6,918 nucleotides of DNA from Elusimicrobiota bacterium (GTDB lineage: Bacteria; Elusimicrobiota; Elusimicrobia; UBA1565; UBA9628): NCBI GenBank assembly GCA_028717525.1, contig JAQUNT010000123.1, positions 1 to 6,918 of the forward strand, in the 5' to 3' direction. Of the stretch, positions 6,503 through 6,918 are shown one piece after another. The position numbers were made by a program, and so were the translations under genes. Positions within the stretch are counted from its first letter, which is position 1. Each line of letters opens with the position of its first letter. The notes below the pieces were generated by a model, which saw only the letters and a program-made list of their open reading frames with translations, searched no databases and had not been told where the DNA came from.

Positions 6503-6538
6503 TTGATAAAGTCTAGCGGAGACCTCGCCCTTTGTCAA
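6503..6538 (-). promoter_or_regulatory. Sigma70 promoter bracketed by an inverted repeat
   Basis: On the - strand, a perfect -35 TTGACA (6538-6533), a 17-base spacer and -10 TAGACT (6515-6510; 4 of 6 match to TATAAT) precede the TPR-like gene. The expected +1 near 6503-6504 leaves a leader of only about 5 bases before ATG 6498, with no room for a Shine-Dalgarno. The arms TTGACAAAG (6538-6530) and CTTTATCAA (6511-6503) are inverted repeats pairing at 8 of 9 positions, 18 bases apart. They cover the -35 box and the start-site side of the -10, so they could be an operator. Confidence 0.55.
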
Positions 6539-6544
6539 TAAGGC

Positions 6545-6918
6545 TCAACGGGTCTGCTGGAGTCCTCCGAAGGAGACGATGCCCCAGGCGCCCGTGGCCG
6601 CGCAGAAGGACAGCACCGCGGCCAGGTCCAGACCGACCGGGAGCACGCTCCAGCCGAGCAGGACCCACCGCATGAGGTCGACGCAGTAGGTGAAGGGGTC
6701 GCCATACGCGGCCAGGCGCAGCGCCGGCCCGCTCTGCGTGAGGTCGAAGAGGGCGCCGCCGAAGAAGAACATCGGCCAGGTCAGGAAGTTCATGACCAGG
6801 CCGAAGCCCTCCATGCTGTTCATGCGCGCGCCGATGCCCAGGCCGATGCTGACCAGCAAGAACGAGAAGAGCGCGGCCAAGGCCAGGGCCCCCGCGATCT
6901 TGAGCGGCCCCAGGGGGA
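6545..6918 (-). CDS. ABC-2 type transporter permease, C-terminal part (5' end outside window)
   Basis: The frame is open to the window edge and gives 123 C-terminal residues of a protein usually near 250-270. Three hydrophobic segments are visible. They include the conserved core GARMNSMEGFGLVMNFL, then WPMFFFGGALFDL, then the loop DPFTYCVDLMRWVLLG. This order (an E-F-x-x-x-x-N-F-L type helix, an F-F-x-x-G-A-L-F helix, then a DP-x-TY-x-VD-x-x-R loop) is the signature of the DrrB/NodJ/YadH group of ABC-2 permeases. They pair with an ATP-binding subunit to export drugs, lipids or polysaccharides across the inner membrane. The partner ATPase would be expected upstream, beyond base 6918. The substrate cannot be told. 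A TTG codon at 6880 is internal, not the start. Confidence 0.9.
   Translation of the reverse strand, partial: PLGPLKIAGALALAALFSFLLVSIGLGIGARMNSMEGFGLVMNFLTWPMFFFGGALFDLTQSGPALRLAAYGDPFTYCVDLMRWVLLGWSVLPVGLDLAAVLSFCAATGAWGIVSFGGLQQTR

Noticed and set aside
1..6918. tRNA or rRNA genes, CRISPR arrays, insertion sequences, toxin-antitoxin or defence genes
   Set aside because: Both strands were read. Coding genes leave gaps of at most 76 bases, and none contains cloverleaf-like, array-like or transposase-related sequence.

Overview
This is a GC-rich bacterial chromosome segment with strongly G/C-biased third codon positions. It holds six protein-coding genes, two of them cut by the window edges. 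There are no RNA genes, mobile elements or CRISPR arrays that I can see, and the genes are packed tightly: the largest gap is 76 bases. The organism cannot be fixed from this sequence. The gene set (a biosynthetic-type SpeA, a membrane-fused spermidine-synthase-like protein, Sec-exported proteins) fits a Gram-negative, GC-rich lineage, for example a deltaproteobacterium-like or Elusimicrobiota-like bacterium. That placement is a low-confidence inference.

Layout: on the + strand, bases 1-502 carry the C-terminal half of the GTPase Era. Everything else is on the - strand and, read in its own direction from the right edge, runs as follows: the end of an ABC-2 type transporter permease (6918-6545); an exported helical-repeat (TPR-like) protein (6498-5332); biosynthetic arginine decarboxylase SpeA (5315-3342); an unrecognised exported 238-residue protein (3265-2549); and a polytopic membrane protein fused to a spermidine-synthase-like domain (2525-513). 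The last gene converges on era with only 10 bases between the stop codons.

The best functional link is polyamine metabolism. SpeA makes agmatine from arginine, and the membrane-fused synthase-like protein two genes downstream belongs to the aminopropyltransferase fold family. However, an active-site Asp common in that family reads as Ala here, so real spermidine synthesis is uncertain. No agmatinase, agmatine deiminase or SAM decarboxylase is present in the window.

The most unusual signal is regulatory. The three - strand genes that follow an intergenic start each have a sigma70-like promoter pressed against the start codon. In two of them the -10 hexamer ends exactly 6 bases before the ATG, and in the third the predicted leader is about 4-6 bases. 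None of the four visible - strand starts has a Shine-Dalgarno sequence. Together this suggests leaderless or near-leaderless transcription as a habit of this genome. One promoter, that of the TPR-like gene, is also bracketed by a 9-base inverted repeat (8 of 9 pair) that could be an operator. I found no clearly novel multi-gene defence or mobile system here.
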